Assembly: GCF_003752595.1 (NCBI RefSeq)
Contig: NZ_RKIJ01000012.1
Coordinates: 1 to 64,000, forward strand
Reading direction: 5' to 3'
DNA from: Cellulomonas sp. PhB143
GTDB lineage: Bacteria > Actinomycetota > Actinomycetes > Actinomycetales > Cellulomonadaceae
Length of the DNA stretch: 64,000 bases
Shown: positions 24,508 to 33,584 of the stretch, piece after piece
Numbering within the stretch: the first letter of the stretch is position 1
Layout of the letters: every line of letters starts with the position of its first letter
Translations under genes and position numbers: made by a program
Notes under the pieces: generated by a model
What the model saw: the letters and a program-made list of their open reading frames with translations, nothing else
Told to the model about the DNA's origin: nothing
Databases searched by the model: none

Positions 24508-24526
24508 CGCCGGACCCCGTCCGGCG
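24508..24526 (+). terminator. Terminator hairpin after the symporter
   Basis: CGCCGGAC/GTCCGGCG arms around CCC, directly after the stop codon at 24505-24507. Confidence 0.6.
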
Positions 24527-24527
24527 G

Positions 24528-24768
<241 letters not shown>

Positions 24769-24789
24769 CGGGGGCCACGGCCGACCGGC

Positions 24790-24795
24790 TAGGTT
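24790..24795 (+). promoter_or_regulatory. -10 element of the leaderless exonuclease gene
   Basis: TAGGTT, 6 nt before the ATG at 24802. Confidence 0.55.
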
Positions 24796-24801
24796 GGCGC
24801 C

Positions 24802-25782
24802 ATGGCCGAGAACCGCGAGAAGCTGCTCCTGCTCGACACCGCCTCGCTGTACTTCCGCGCCTTCTACGGCGTGCCCGACTCGCTCCGCGCGCCCGACGGC
24901 ACCCCCGTCAACGCCGTGCGCGGCCTGCTCGACATGGTCGCGACCCTGGTCACCGAGCACCGCCCCACGCGCCTCGTCGCCTGCTGGGACGACGACTGGC
25001 GCCCCGCCTTCCGCGTCGCGGCGATCGGTTCCTACAAGGCCCACCGCGTCCGGGTCGACGACGGCTCCGCGCACCCCGCGCCCACCCACGGCGCGGGCAG
25101 CGCGAGCGTCGAGGAGGTCCCCGACGCGCTCGTCCCGCAGGTGCCGGTGATCGTCGAGGTGCTCGCCGCCCTGGGCGTCGCGCGGGTCGGCTGCCCGGGC
25201 TACGAGGCCGACGACGTCATCGGCACCCTCGTGGCCCGCGAGGCCGACGGCGCCCGCTCCCCCGTCGACGTCGTCACCGGCGACCGGGACCTGTTCCAGC
25301 TCGTGGACGACGACGCCCGGGTCCGGGTCCTGTACACCTCGCGCGGCATCCGGAACCTCGACGTGGTCGACGAGGCCCGGCTCGCGGAGCGGTACGGCGT
25401 CGCCTCCGGCCGGGCGTACGCGGACATGGCCACGCTGCGCGGCGACCCGTCCGACGGCCTGCCCGGCGTGCCGGGCATCGGGGAGAAGACGGCGGCCGCG
25501 CTCCTCGCGCGGCACGGCGACCTCGCGGGGCTGCTCGCTGCCCGGGACGACCCGGCGGACCGGACGCTGACCGCGACCCAGCGCCGCCGGCTCGTCGAGG
25601 CCGCCGACTACCTCGAGGCCGCTCCCGTCGTCGTGACGGTCGCCCCGGACGCACCGCTGGGGGACGTCGCCGACGCCCTGCCGTCGGCCCCCGCGGACCC
25701 CGCCGCCCTCGGCTCCCTGGCCGAGCGCTGGGGCCTCGGGTCGAGCGTGCAGCGCGTGCTCACGGCGCTCGCGACAGACTGA
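24802..25782 (+). CDS. 5'-3' exonuclease (FEN/PolA N-terminal type)
   Basis: 326 residues, equivalent to a stand-alone 5'-nuclease domain of DNA polymerase I. Metal-binding acidic residues lie in LLLDTASLYFRAFYG, GYEADDVIGTL and VTGDRDLFQLV. A helix-hairpin-helix follows in DGLPGVPGIGEKTAAALL. It would remove RNA primers or flaps during replication and repair. Free-standing copies are common in actinobacteria in addition to PolA. The mRNA is probably leaderless. Confidence 0.94.
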   Translation: MAENREKLLLLDTASLYFRAFYGVPDSLRAPDGTPVNAVRGLLDMVATLVTEHRPTRLVACWDDDWRPAFRVAAIGSYKAHRVRVDDGSAHPAPTHGAGSASVEEVPDALVPQVPVIVEVLAALGVARVGCPGYEADDVIGTLVAREADGARSPVDVVTGDRDLFQLVDDDARVRVLYTSRGIRNLDVVDEARLAERYGVASGRAYADMATLRGDPSDGLPGVPGIGEKTAAALLARHGDLAGLLAARDDPADRTLTATQRRRLVEAADYLEAAPVVVTVAPDAPLGDVADALPSAPADPAALGSLAERWGLGSSVQRVLTALATD

Positions 25783-25813
25783 CGGCGCCCGGGGAGGCTC
25801 CCCGGGCGCCGTC
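25781..25813. terminator. Strong terminator hairpin
   Basis: 15-bp perfect arms (GACGGCGCCCGGGGA and its complement) around GGC. It overlaps the exonuclease stop codon and serves the convergent M6 protease gene as well. Confidence 0.75.
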
Positions 25814-25848
25814 GTCGTGCGGCTACCGCACCGTCAGACCGACCGCTG

Positions 25849-28257
25849 TCAGCTGACCTTGATCTTCATGCTGGTGCCCTCGTCCTGCAGCACCTTGATC
25901 TTCACGCCCGCGGCCGGCAGCTTGACGCCGATGCCCGGCAGCTCCGGGTACCAGAACTGCTTGGTGTCGTCGAACGTCGGCGCCGCGGCCTGGCCACGGA
26001 CGTAGTTCGGCGCGCCGTTGACGTGCAGCGTCATCGAGTCGGCCTTGTCGAGCCCGAAGGTCGCGTCGTAGACCTGCACGCGCCCGCGGAACGGCTGACC
26101 GGTGGTGAGCTGGTAGAACGGCTGCGGGTGCGCGTCGATGATCAGGTTGCGACCGCTGCCCGGGTGGACGCTCGTGTTGTTGTCCGCCACCGAGGTGTCC
26201 CAGTAGCTGACCAGCAGGCCGTCCTGGTAGGCGAAGTTGTCCACCTTGTCCGGCGCCGCCGCCCCGTACCCGAAGTCGTACGGGCCGGTCTTCAGGTACT
26301 GGTCGTGCTTGACGTAGTCCCGCTGGCCGGCGACGTAGTAGTTCGAGAAGTCGGCGGTCGTGGACGCGCCGACGACGGAGAACCCGTCGAACGACCAGGT
26401 CGCCCCGCCGTCCTCGGCACCCTCGGCCAGACCGCCCAGGGTGATGTCGTCCACGAAGAAGCCGTCGGGGAGCGACTGGACGTTGCCCGCCGCGCCGCCG
26501 TCGGTCACGTACCGGAAGCGCAGGTCGACCGTCGTCCCGGCATACGCCGAGAGGTCCGCGGTCACCGTGTCCCAGCCGTCGCTCGTGCCGTCGATGCCGT
26601 TGTTCTGCTTGACGGTGGACGCGGAGGTCGGCAGCGGCGTGAAGCCCGAGCCGGAGTCGACCTCGACGAGGGCGTAGTCGTAGCCCTTCTCGATGTCGTA
26701 CCTCGCCTGGAAGCTCAGCGTGGCCGCGGTGGCCGGCACGTCGACCGACCGGCTCATCGAGACGTCGAGGTCGTCGCCGGTGCCGGAGTAGAACTGCTTG
26801 GTCCCGGTCGCGGGCGCGCCGAGCTGCGTGGTCACCTTCTTCTTCGGGAGCACGACGACGGCCGCCTGGGCGTCGGTCGTGTTGTACTCCTGCGGGCCGA
26901 GCTTCAGCGTGCGGGTGTTGCCCGCCGGGACCACCTCGTAGTCGAGCCAGCCGAGCTGGAGCTTGTTCCACGCGCCGATGTCTCCGGCGCGCTCGCCGAT
27001 TCCGGCGTCCGTCGCGGACCGCAGACGGCTCTGCGCCATCAGCGTCCACCACTCGTTCGAGTTGGTGCCGCCGGCGGTGTCGTAGTCGTCCGGCAGACCG
27101 AGGTCGTGGCCGTACTCGTGCGCGAACACGCTGCGGCCGCCGTTCTCGGGCTGCACGGTGTAGTCGCCGATCCAGATGTCGGAGTCGCCGATCTGCGTGC
27201 CGCCGAGGTCGGAGCCGTCGGCGCCGCCCTGGCCCGGGTAGACGTTGTAGGCGTACCAGCGGTGGCTCCAGATGGCGTCCTCGCCGTACGTCGGGTCGCC
27301 GTCCGCCTCGTCACCGCCGGCGTGCACGATCTGGAAGTGGTCGATGTACCCGTCGGGCTCGTTGAAGTTGCCGTCGCCGTCGACGTCGTAGCGGTCCCAC
27401 TGGTCGTAGGACTCGAGCTCGGCCTCGACCGAGGCCTTCGAGCGCCCGGCGTCGATCTGCTCCTGGTACCAGGCCTTCGACGCGTCCGCCACGAGCGCCC
27501 ACGCGCCCTGGTCGGTGCGGCCGTAGCGCGCCTCGTTGTAGGGCACCTTCACCCAGTCGGTGACCTCGCCGTTCACGCTGTAGCGACCCGAGGACTGCTC
27601 CTCGTAGTAGTTCTTCAGCGAGTCGCCCTTGCCGAAGTACAGGTCCTGGAAGTGGGGCTGGTCGAAGTCGGGCTGCCAGACCGTCGAGTTGTCCTTCGTG
27701 CGGTCGGGCTCGGGGATCTCGTTGTGCAGGGGGCCGTCGAAGCGGATCGGCCCCGGTGTGTCGGGGTCCGTGTCCTCGTCGGGGAAGTCGGGGTGACGCT
27801 CGTTCCCGAACTCCGCGAGGATCACGAAGATCTTGTCCGTCTTCTCCCGCGAGAGCTCGACGTACTGCGACTTCTTCGTCGCGGCGCCGGCCTTCGCCTT
27901 CTTGGCGGCCTTCGCGTCCGCCTTCGCCTGGGCCGACGCCGGGGCGCCGAGCTTCTGCGCGCTCGCCGACGCCGCGGCGTCGGCGTTGTCCGCGACGGTC
28001 TCGCCGACCTTGACGACGGTGCTGCCGTTGATCTTCTGGGTCTTCAGGTCGCCGTCGAGGACGCCGGTGACGGCGGACTGGCGCAGTGCGCTCTGCTTGT
28101 CCGCGAGGGGGTTGGGCAGGTTGTCGGACTTCGCCTGCCCGGACTCCGGCGCGACGGGAGGGGATGCCCCGTCGGACCCGAAGGCCGCGCCGGCGCCGAT
28201 GACGCTGGTCGCGACGAGCGAGAGGCCGACGAGGCCTCCGATGACTCTTCTCTGCAC
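25849..28257 (-). CDS. Secreted M6 family metalloprotease (immune inhibitor A-like)
   Basis: 802 residues. A signal peptide (about 1-25, RRVIGGLVGLSLVATSVIGAGA) precedes a propeptide. The M6 catalytic domain has the zinc site H380-E-Y-G-H384 followed by DLGLPDD. A conserved WWTLMAQSRL segment and jelly-roll/MAM-like beta domains follow, with an immune inhibitor A-type C-terminus. Such enzymes are extracellular zinc endopeptidases. The GTG at 28257 is chosen because GGAGG lies 7 nt upstream; a longer start at 28320 lacks this. An AT-richer region upstream (about 28340-28430) probably holds its promoter. Confidence 0.93.
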   Translation of the reverse strand: MQRRVIGGLVGLSLVATSVIGAGAAFGSDGASPPVAPESGQAKSDNLPNPLADKQSALRQSAVTGVLDGDLKTQKINGSTVVKVGETVADNADAAASASAQKLGAPASAQAKADAKAAKKAKAGAATKKSQYVELSREKTDKIFVILAEFGNERHPDFPDEDTDPDTPGPIRFDGPLHNEIPEPDRTKDNSTVWQPDFDQPHFQDLYFGKGDSLKNYYEEQSSGRYSVNGEVTDWVKVPYNEARYGRTDQGAWALVADASKAWYQEQIDAGRSKASVEAELESYDQWDRYDVDGDGNFNEPDGYIDHFQIVHAGGDEADGDPTYGEDAIWSHRWYAYNVYPGQGGADGSDLGGTQIGDSDIWIGDYTVQPENGGRSVFAHEYGHDLGLPDDYDTAGGTNSNEWWTLMAQSRLRSATDAGIGERAGDIGAWNKLQLGWLDYEVVPAGNTRTLKLGPQEYNTTDAQAAVVVLPKKKVTTQLGAPATGTKQFYSGTGDDLDVSMSRSVDVPATAATLSFQARYDIEKGYDYALVEVDSGSGFTPLPTSASTVKQNNGIDGTSDGWDTVTADLSAYAGTTVDLRFRYVTDGGAAGNVQSLPDGFFVDDITLGGLAEGAEDGGATWSFDGFSVVGASTTADFSNYYVAGQRDYVKHDQYLKTGPYDFGYGAAAPDKVDNFAYQDGLLVSYWDTSVADNNTSVHPGSGRNLIIDAHPQPFYQLTTGQPFRGRVQVYDATFGLDKADSMTLHVNGAPNYVRGQAAAPTFDDTKQFWYPELPGIGVKLPAAGVKIKVLQDEGTSMKIKVS

Positions 28258-28486
28258 GGTGGAACCTCCGCTTTGAGGGAGATCCGACGGCGGGCGGTGG
28301 TGTGCCTGTCGCCGGGTCATGACCGCCCCCGCACGCGGGGACCGCGCCAAACATAAGCGCGAATGACGTGGATCACACAGCGAATCATCAGGATTTATCA
28401 GGAAATTTACATCTCGAGGGAGTATCGAGACCCGGCCGCGACTTGAAGTGTGCCCACAGCAACTCTCGCCACGCACGCCAGAGGGC
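28258..28486. other. Intergenic, AT-richer region upstream of the M6 protease
   Basis: It contains a direct repeat (ATCAGGA twice, 3 nt apart, near 28386-28402) and a half-conserved CRP-like site (AATGA-N6-TCACA, 28362-28377). A TATGTT on the minus strand at 28350-28355 may be the protease -10. Confidence 0.35.
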
Positions 28487-29908
28487 TCAGCGCGGCTCCG
28501 CGGCCGGCGTCGTGCGGGGCATGAGCAGCGCAGCCGCCGTCATCCCGACGGCGGCCACGGCGACCCCCACGAAGACCACGGTGGAGGCGTCCTGCACCGC
28601 CCCGGCGTCGGACGCCCCGCCGCCGCTGCGCGCGAGGACCCCGTTCGCCAGCGCACCGAAGACGGCCACGCCCACGGCGCTGCCGATCGAGCGGGAGAAC
28701 ATGTTCGTCCCCGTGACGACGCCGCGCTCGCCCCAGCCGACGCTGCTCTGCGCCGCGATGGTGCTCGGCGCGGCGACGAGCCCGAGACCCAGGCCGACGA
28801 CGAAGGTGCTCGCCGCGACCGAGGCCACCGACGGGGTCCCCGAGAGCCAGGCCATGAGGACCGCGCCGAGGACGGCGAGCGCGCACCCGACGAGCACGGT
28901 GCTGCGGAACCCGATGCGCAGGTAGAAGCGACCCGAGAGCGACGCCGCGAGGGGCCAGCCGATCGTCATCGCGGCCAGCGCGAGACCGGACGTCAGCGGC
29001 GAGACGCCGAGCGTGCCCTCGAGGAACGTCGGCACGTACGAGGTGAGCCCGATGAGCACCGCCCCGACCCCGAGCGCGACGAGGGCGGTCGAGAGCAGCA
29101 GCCGGCGCGAGAACACCCACAGCGGCAGGACGGGCTCGGGCGCGCGCCGCTCCACCAGGACGAAAGCGAGGAGCAGCACGGTGCCGAGCCCGTAGCCGGC
29201 GAGGCTCGGCCACGCGTCCCACGCCCACGCCTCGCCGCCCTCGAGCGTCGCGAGGATGACGAGGGTCAGGCCGGTGGTCAGCAGGACGCCGCCCGACCAG
29301 TCGATCCGGTGCGGGCGGCGCTCGACGTCCTCGTGGAAGCTGCGGGCCAGCAGCCAGGCGGCGGCCACGCAGACGGGCACGTTGACGAAGAAGATCCATC
29401 GCCAGATCCCGAGCTCGGAGAACACGCCCCCGAGCGTCGGGCCGACGACGGACGAGACGGCCCACACGCTGGCCAGGTAGCCCTGGACGCGGGCCCGCTC
29501 GGCCACCGTGTAGATGTCGCCCACGACCGTGATGGCGATCGGCTGGATCGCCCCGGCGCCGAGGCCCTGCACCACCCGGAAGGCGATGAGCGCGGGCATC
29601 GACCACGCGAACCCGCACAGGAGCGAGCCCGCGAGGAACAGCGCGATGCCGAGCAGCAGGATCGGCTTGCGCCCGACGGTGTCGGCGAGCTTGGCGTAGA
29701 TCGGCACGGAGACCGCCTGAGCGAGCAGGTACACCGAGAAGAGCCAGGGGAACTCGGCGAACCCGCCGAGGTCGTCGACGATCGAGGGGACGGCGGTCGC
29801 GAGGATGGTGGCGTCGATCGCGATCAGCCCGGTCGAGACCATCAGCGCGATCAGCACCGGGCCCCGCTCGGACCGGAAGCCGACGCCCGTGGTCTGCTGC
29901 TGGGTCAC
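28487..29908 (-). CDS. MFS drug exporter, DHA2 (14-TM) type
   Basis: 473 residues, nearly all membrane helices. It has the DHA2 start STGLIAIDATILATAVPSIVDDLGG, the motif A loop KLADTVGRKPILLLG, and the antiporter motif C region SVVGPTLGGVFSE. Such proton antiporters export drugs, dyes or small metabolites. The GTG at 29908 is the last start before the first helix. No regulator is adjacent; the next genes upstream are a divergent VapBC-like pair. Substrate unknown. Confidence 0.92.
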   Translation of the reverse strand: MTQQQTTGVGFRSERGPVLIALMVSTGLIAIDATILATAVPSIVDDLGGFAEFPWLFSVYLLAQAVSVPIYAKLADTVGRKPILLLGIALFLAGSLLCGFAWSMPALIAFRVVQGLGAGAIQPIAITVVGDIYTVAERARVQGYLASVWAVSSVVGPTLGGVFSELGIWRWIFFVNVPVCVAAAWLLARSFHEDVERRPHRIDWSGGVLLTTGLTLVILATLEGGEAWAWDAWPSLAGYGLGTVLLLAFVLVERRAPEPVLPLWVFSRRLLLSTALVALGVGAVLIGLTSYVPTFLEGTLGVSPLTSGLALAAMTIGWPLAASLSGRFYLRIGFRSTVLVGCALAVLGAVLMAWLSGTPSVASVAASTFVVGLGLGLVAAPSTIAAQSSVGWGERGVVTGTNMFSRSIGSAVGVAVFGALANGVLARSGGGASDAGAVQDASTVVFVGVAVAAVGMTAAALLMPRTTPAAEPR

Positions 29909-29965
29909 GGCTCGGCAACCCCGCGGCGGTCCACGGTGTTCCCCGCCCCGTGGCCATGCTCCTGC

Positions 29966-29971
29966 TACGGT
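29966..29971 (+). promoter_or_regulatory. -10 element of the leaderless antitoxin gene
   Basis: TACGGT, 6 nt before the ATG at 29978. A second ATG at 29972 would start inside the expected promoter-to-start gap. Confidence 0.5.
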
Positions 29972-29977
29972 ATGAGC

Positions 29978-30241
29978 ATGTCGGTCCTCGAGCGGCGCCT
30001 GCAGATCCTCATCGACACCGAGCGGTACGCCCTGCTCGAGAACGAGGCCACCCGCCGCGGGGCCTCCGTGGCGACGGTCGTCCGCGAGGCGATCGACGCG
30101 CACTTCGCGTCCGACGCCGACGCCCGTGCGGTGGCGGCCCGGGCCCTCCTCGACGCGGCGCCTTCGGACACGCCCGCCGAGCCGGACTGGTCGCGGTCCA
30201 AGCAGCACCTGGCCGACGACGTCGACGCGCGGCTCGCGTGA
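29978..30241 (+). CDS. Ribbon-helix-helix antitoxin of a VapBC-like pair
   Basis: 87 residues. The N-terminal 45 or so form a ribbon-helix-helix DNA-binding fold (ERRLQILIDTERYALLENEATRRGASVATVVREAIDAHF). The acidic, Trp-containing C-terminus (PAEPDWSRSKQHLADD) is the usual toxin-wrapping tail. It is expected to bind and neutralise the PIN toxin encoded next and to autorepress the operon. Its stop overlaps the toxin's GTG (GTGA). Confidence 0.85.
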   Translation: MSVLERRLQILIDTERYALLENEATRRGASVATVVREAIDAHFASDADARAVAARALLDAAPSDTPAEPDWSRSKQHLADDVDARLA

Positions 30242-30669
30242 CCCGCCCCGAACCGCCTCGCCGGCTGTTCGTCGACACGGCCGTGCTCGCGTACGCGCTC
30301 GGCGGCGAGCACGCGATGCGCGGCCCGTGCAGGGCGCTGCTCGAGGCCGCCGCCCGTGGCGACGTCGAGCTGCACGCGAGCGTCGAGATGGTCCAGGAGC
30401 TCCTGCACCACCGGCTCCGCCGCGGCGACCGGGCGGCTGCCGTCGCCCAGGCGCGCGGCGCGGCCGCGGCGTGCGTGCTCCACCCGTTCGACGCCGACGT
30501 GCTGGCCCGGGCCGTCGACCTGGTCGAGCAGGCGGGCCTCGGCGGGCGCGACGCCGTGCATGCGGCGACGGCCTTGCAGCACGGGTTCGCCGCGCTCGTC
30601 TCCCCCGACCGCGACTTCGACGCCGTCCCGGGCGTCGAGCGGCTCGACCCGGGCCGGCTCACGCTCTGA
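30238..30669 (+). CDS. vapC: PIN-domain ribonuclease toxin, VapC-like
   Basis: 143 residues, the usual VapC size. The four acidic active-site positions are visible: FVDTAVLAY, EMVQELLHH, GRDAVHAATA and VSPDRDFDAV. VapC toxins cleave specific tRNAs or rRNA in a Mg2+-dependent way when the antitoxin is lost. It is translationally coupled to the antitoxin gene. Confidence 0.88.
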   Translation: MTRPEPPRRLFVDTAVLAYALGGEHAMRGPCRALLEAAARGDVELHASVEMVQELLHHRLRRGDRAAAVAQARGAAAACVLHPFDADVLARAVDLVEQAGLGGRDAVHAATALQHGFAALVSPDRDFDAVPGVERLDPGRLTL

Positions 30670-30697
30670 CGGCCGTCCGCGACCGGGGCGTCCGGCA

Positions 30698-30765
30698 CCG
30701 AGTTCGATGCACCGGCGCGAGTTCGATGCCGCGGGGTCGAACTCGCGCGCCAGCATCGATCTCGG
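30698..30765. terminator. Palindrome P5 between convergent genes
   Basis: CCGAG...CTCGG ends, with TTCGATGC/GCATCGAT (one mismatch) and an inner CGCGAGTTCGA/TCGAACTCGCG pairing. It lies between vapC and the aldehyde dehydrogenase gene and is related to the P4/P6 group through its GTCGAA(C/T)TC core. Confidence 0.6.
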
Positions 30766-30792
30766 CGGGTGGGCTCAGGCTCTGACGGCCGG

Positions 30793-32274
30793 TCAGCGCT
30801 CCGGGACCGCCAGCGCCACGTACTTGGTCTCGAGGTACTCCTCGATGCCCTCGGCCCCGCCCTCGCGCCCGAACCCGCTGGCCTTGATGCCGCCGAACGG
30901 CGCCGCCGGGTTGGAGACGATGCCGGCGTTGAGACCGACCATCCCGGTCTCGAGACGCTCGCTCACCCGGATCGCCCGGTCGAGGTCCTGCGTGAACAGG
31001 TACGCGGTGAGGCCGAGCTCGGTGTCGTTCGCGGCGCGCACCGCCTCGTCCTCGTCGTCGAACACGCTGATCGGCGCGACGGGGCCGAAGACCTCCTCCC
31101 GGAGGATGCGGGCGCCGTCGGGCACTCCCGTCAGCACGGTGGGTCGGTAGAAGTAGCCGGGGCCGTCGACCCGCTCGCCGCCGACGACCGCCTCCGCGCC
31201 CCGCTCGACGGCGTCGCCCACGAGCTCCTCGACCTTCTCGCGCGTCGCGTCGTCCACGAGGGGGCCGACGTCGGTGCCCTCCGCCGTCCCGTGGCCGAGG
31301 GTCAGGGCGTCGAAGCGCTCGGCGAGCCGCGTGGCGAACTCGTCGGCGACCGAGCGGTGCACGTGGAACCGGTTGGCGGCGGTGCACGCCTCGCCGACGT
31401 TACGCATCTTGGCGAGCATGGCGCCCTCGACGGCGCGGTCGAGGTCGGCGTCCTCGAGGACGAGGAACGGCGCGTTGCCGCCGAGCTCCATCGAGACGCG
31501 CAGGAGGTTCTGCGCCGACTGCTCGACGATGCGCCGCCCCACCTCGGTGGAGCCGGTGAACGAGACCTTGCGCAGCCGGGGGTCGGCGAGCAGCGTCCCG
31601 GAGACCTCGCCCGACGAGCGGGTGGTGACGACGTTCAGCACCCCGTCCGGCAGGCCCGCCTCGGCGAGGATGCCCGCGAGGGCGAGCATGCTCAGCGGGG
31701 TCGCGGACGCCGGCTTGACCACCATCGTGCAGCCCGCCGCGATCGCGGGACCGATCTTGCGCGTGCCCATGGCGAGCGGGAAGTTCCAGGGCGTGACGAA
31801 CAGGCACGGGCCGACGGGCTGCTTCATGGTGAGCAGGCGCGAGCCGCCCGCGGGCGCGGTGGACCAGCGGCCGGAGATCCGCACGGCCTCCTCGGAGTAC
31901 CAGCGGAAGAACTCCGCGGCGTAGGAGATCTCGGCGCGCGACTCCGCGAGGGACTTGCCCATCTCCAGGGTCATCACGGCGGCGAGCTCGTCGATCCGCT
32001 CGGTGACGGTCTCGAAGGCGCGGCGCAGGATCTCGCCGCGCTCGCGCGGGGCCGTGGCGGCCCACCCGGCCTGCGCCGCGACGGCCGCGTCGAGCGCGGC
32101 GGTCGCGTCCTCGACGCCCGCGTCCGGGACGCGGGCGAGGTCGTCGCCGTTGCCCGGGTCCTCGACCGTGAACGTCTCCCCGGAGGCGGCGTCGCGCCAT
32201 CGGCCCCCGACGAACAGCTGCGTGGGGACGTCGGGCAGGGACAGGTGGGCGGAGGTGTCGATCGAGGTGCTCAT
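30793..32274 (-). CDS. NAD(P)-dependent aldehyde dehydrogenase, succinate-semialdehyde dehydrogenase-like
   Basis: 493 residues, full length for the ALDH family. VTPWNFPLAMGTRKIGPAIAAG and FTGSTEVGRRI form the cofactor site, the general base Glu is in MELGGNAPF, and the catalytic Cys is in GEACTAANRF. PFGGIKASGFGREGG near the end is typical of the GabD/SSADH branch. It oxidises an aldehyde, probably succinate semialdehyde, to the acid. GGAGGG ends one base before the ATG, which is too close, so the start could be leaderless. No GABA transaminase is adjacent. Confidence 0.93.
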   Translation of the reverse strand: MSTSIDTSAHLSLPDVPTQLFVGGRWRDAASGETFTVEDPGNGDDLARVPDAGVEDATAALDAAVAAQAGWAATAPRERGEILRRAFETVTERIDELAAVMTLEMGKSLAESRAEISYAAEFFRWYSEEAVRISGRWSTAPAGGSRLLTMKQPVGPCLFVTPWNFPLAMGTRKIGPAIAAGCTMVVKPASATPLSMLALAGILAEAGLPDGVLNVVTTRSSGEVSGTLLADPRLRKVSFTGSTEVGRRIVEQSAQNLLRVSMELGGNAPFLVLEDADLDRAVEGAMLAKMRNVGEACTAANRFHVHRSVADEFATRLAERFDALTLGHGTAEGTDVGPLVDDATREKVEELVGDAVERGAEAVVGGERVDGPGYFYRPTVLTGVPDGARILREEVFGPVAPISVFDDEDEAVRAANDTELGLTAYLFTQDLDRAIRVSERLETGMVGLNAGIVSNPAAPFGGIKASGFGREGGAEGIEEYLETKYVALAVPER

Positions 32275-32319
32275 CCCTCCACTCTCGTGCGGCCGCGCGC
32301 CCGTGGCATCCTGGGCGCC

Positions 32320-32634
32320 ATGAGCCCCGGTGACCTGCCCCGCGTCACCCCGCGCTCCGGGGGCGAGCGCGCGAGCGTGTTCCTCGGCGTCGTCGCGCTC
32401 GCGACCGTCGCCGTCTCCACGCTCGGCACCCTCCCGTCCTACCGCGCCGCGCTCGCGCAGGGGTTCGACGCCGTCGTGCTGCTCGGCCTGCTGATGGTCG
32501 CGGTCGGCGTGGTCGGCGGAACCGGCCTCACCGTCGCGCGCTACCGGACGGTGAGGCCGGCCTGGCCGTACCCGTGGTCGGGCGCCGCGCTGGCCTTCGC
32601 GGGGACCTGGGTCGCGTACCTCGGGGTGGGCTGA
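32320..32634 (+). CDS. Small membrane protein, unknown
   Basis: 104 residues with three hydrophobic helices (about 21-37, 48-68 and 86-103) and a polar N-terminus. I do not recognise a family. CATCCT lies 7 nt before the ATG, so it may be leaderless. It is divergent from the aldehyde dehydrogenase gene (45 bp). Confidence 0.7.
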   Translation: MSPGDLPRVTPRSGGERASVFLGVVALATVAVSTLGTLPSYRAALAQGFDAVVLLGLLMVAVGVVGGTGLTVARYRTVRPAWPYPWSGAALAFAGTWVAYLGVG

Positions 32635-32673
32635 GGGACTCCCCGCCGGCGCGCGGCCGCGCACCCGCGCCGG

Positions 32674-32679
32674 TAGCGT
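32674..32679 (+). promoter_or_regulatory. Putative -10 element of the double-VOC gene
   Basis: TAGCGT; transcription from about 32686 gives a 44-nt leader that carries GAAGGAG. Confidence 0.4.
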
Positions 32680-32729
32680 CGTCGAGCGTCCGCCGGACCG
32701 TCCGTGAGCGACAGCGAAGGAGCCCGCCC

Positions 32730-33506
32730 GTGCCCGCACGCTCAGAGGTGCCCGTCGGGGCGCCCGTCTGGAACGATCTCGCGACGCGCGACCTGGGGTC
32801 GACCGTCGCCTTCTACACGGCGCTCTTCGGCTGGGAGCACACCGACCTCGGGGCCGACGTCGGCCACTACGGGAGCTTCACGCTCGACGGCGAGCTCGTC
32901 GCCGGCGTCGGGCCGGTGCCCGACCCGTCGCGCGCGCCGGGCTGGGCGGTCTACCTGCGCTCCGCCGACGCGCGCGCGACGCTCGAGCGGGTGCGCGCGG
33001 CGGGCGGGACCGTGCTCTGGGGGCCGCACGACGTCCCCGGCCAGGGCGTCATGGCGGGCGTGCGGGACCCGTCGGGCGCGGCGGTGTCCGTGTGGGAGCC
33101 GCGCGGCCACCCCGGGTTCGCGGTCGTCGCGGAGCCGGGCGCACCGGCGTGGCACGAGCTGCTGAGCACGGGCTACCGCGCCGCCGTGGCCTTCTACGAG
33201 GAGGCGTTCGGCTGGTCCGTCGAGGTCCAGGGGGACAGCGACGAGTTCCGGTACTGCGTGGACCAGGTCGACGGCGAGCAGCACGCCGGGATCATGGACG
33301 CCTCCGCCTGGCTGGGCGACGAGCCCTCGCACTGGAGTGTGTACCTGCTCGTCGAGGACACCGACGAGGCGGTCGCGCGGGCGGTCGAGCTCGGCGGCAG
33401 CGTGTCGATGGCACCGGAGGACTCCCCGTACGGCCGGATGGCGGTGCTGGCGGACCCGCAGGGCTCGCCGTTCAAGGTCATCTCCGCGCCCGACGGCGCC
33501 GCCTAG
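32730..33506 (+). CDS. Double-domain VOC family protein
   Basis: 258 residues made of two VOC halves (about 8-125 and 135-255). Each starts with a W-(N/H)-(D/E)-L and (V/A)AFY motif (WNDLATRDLGSTVAFYTALFGW; WHELLSTGYRAAVAFYEEAFGW). Each closes with a DPxG strand. This is the common fused glyoxalase-like architecture in actinobacteria, with unknown substrate. GTG at 32730 with GAAGGAG 7 nt upstream. It converges on ppc across a strong hairpin. Confidence 0.9.
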   Translation: MPARSEVPVGAPVWNDLATRDLGSTVAFYTALFGWEHTDLGADVGHYGSFTLDGELVAGVGPVPDPSRAPGWAVYLRSADARATLERVRAAGGTVLWGPHDVPGQGVMAGVRDPSGAAVSVWEPRGHPGFAVVAEPGAPAWHELLSTGYRAAVAFYEEAFGWSVEVQGDSDEFRYCVDQVDGEQHAGIMDASAWLGDEPSHWSVYLLVEDTDEAVARAVELGGSVSMAPEDSPYGRMAVLADPQGSPFKVISAPDGAA

Positions 33507-33519
33507 GGCACGCCGGCCG

Positions 33520-33570
33520 GCCCGACGACGGGGCGCACCCTCGCGCGGAGGGTGCGCCCCGTCGTCGGGC
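33520..33570. terminator. Perfect 23-bp terminator hairpin
   Basis: Arms 33520-33542 and 33548-33570 (starting GCCCGACGACGGGG) are perfectly complementary around a 5-nt loop. It lies between the convergent VOC and ppc genes and should work in both directions. Confidence 0.8.
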
Positions 33571-33584
33571 ACGGGCGGGCCCGG

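Noticed and set aside
28362-28377. CRP-like site (AATGA-N6-TCACA) before the M6 protease
   Set aside because: Only one half fits the consensus and it would overlap the -35 region; left as a weak note.
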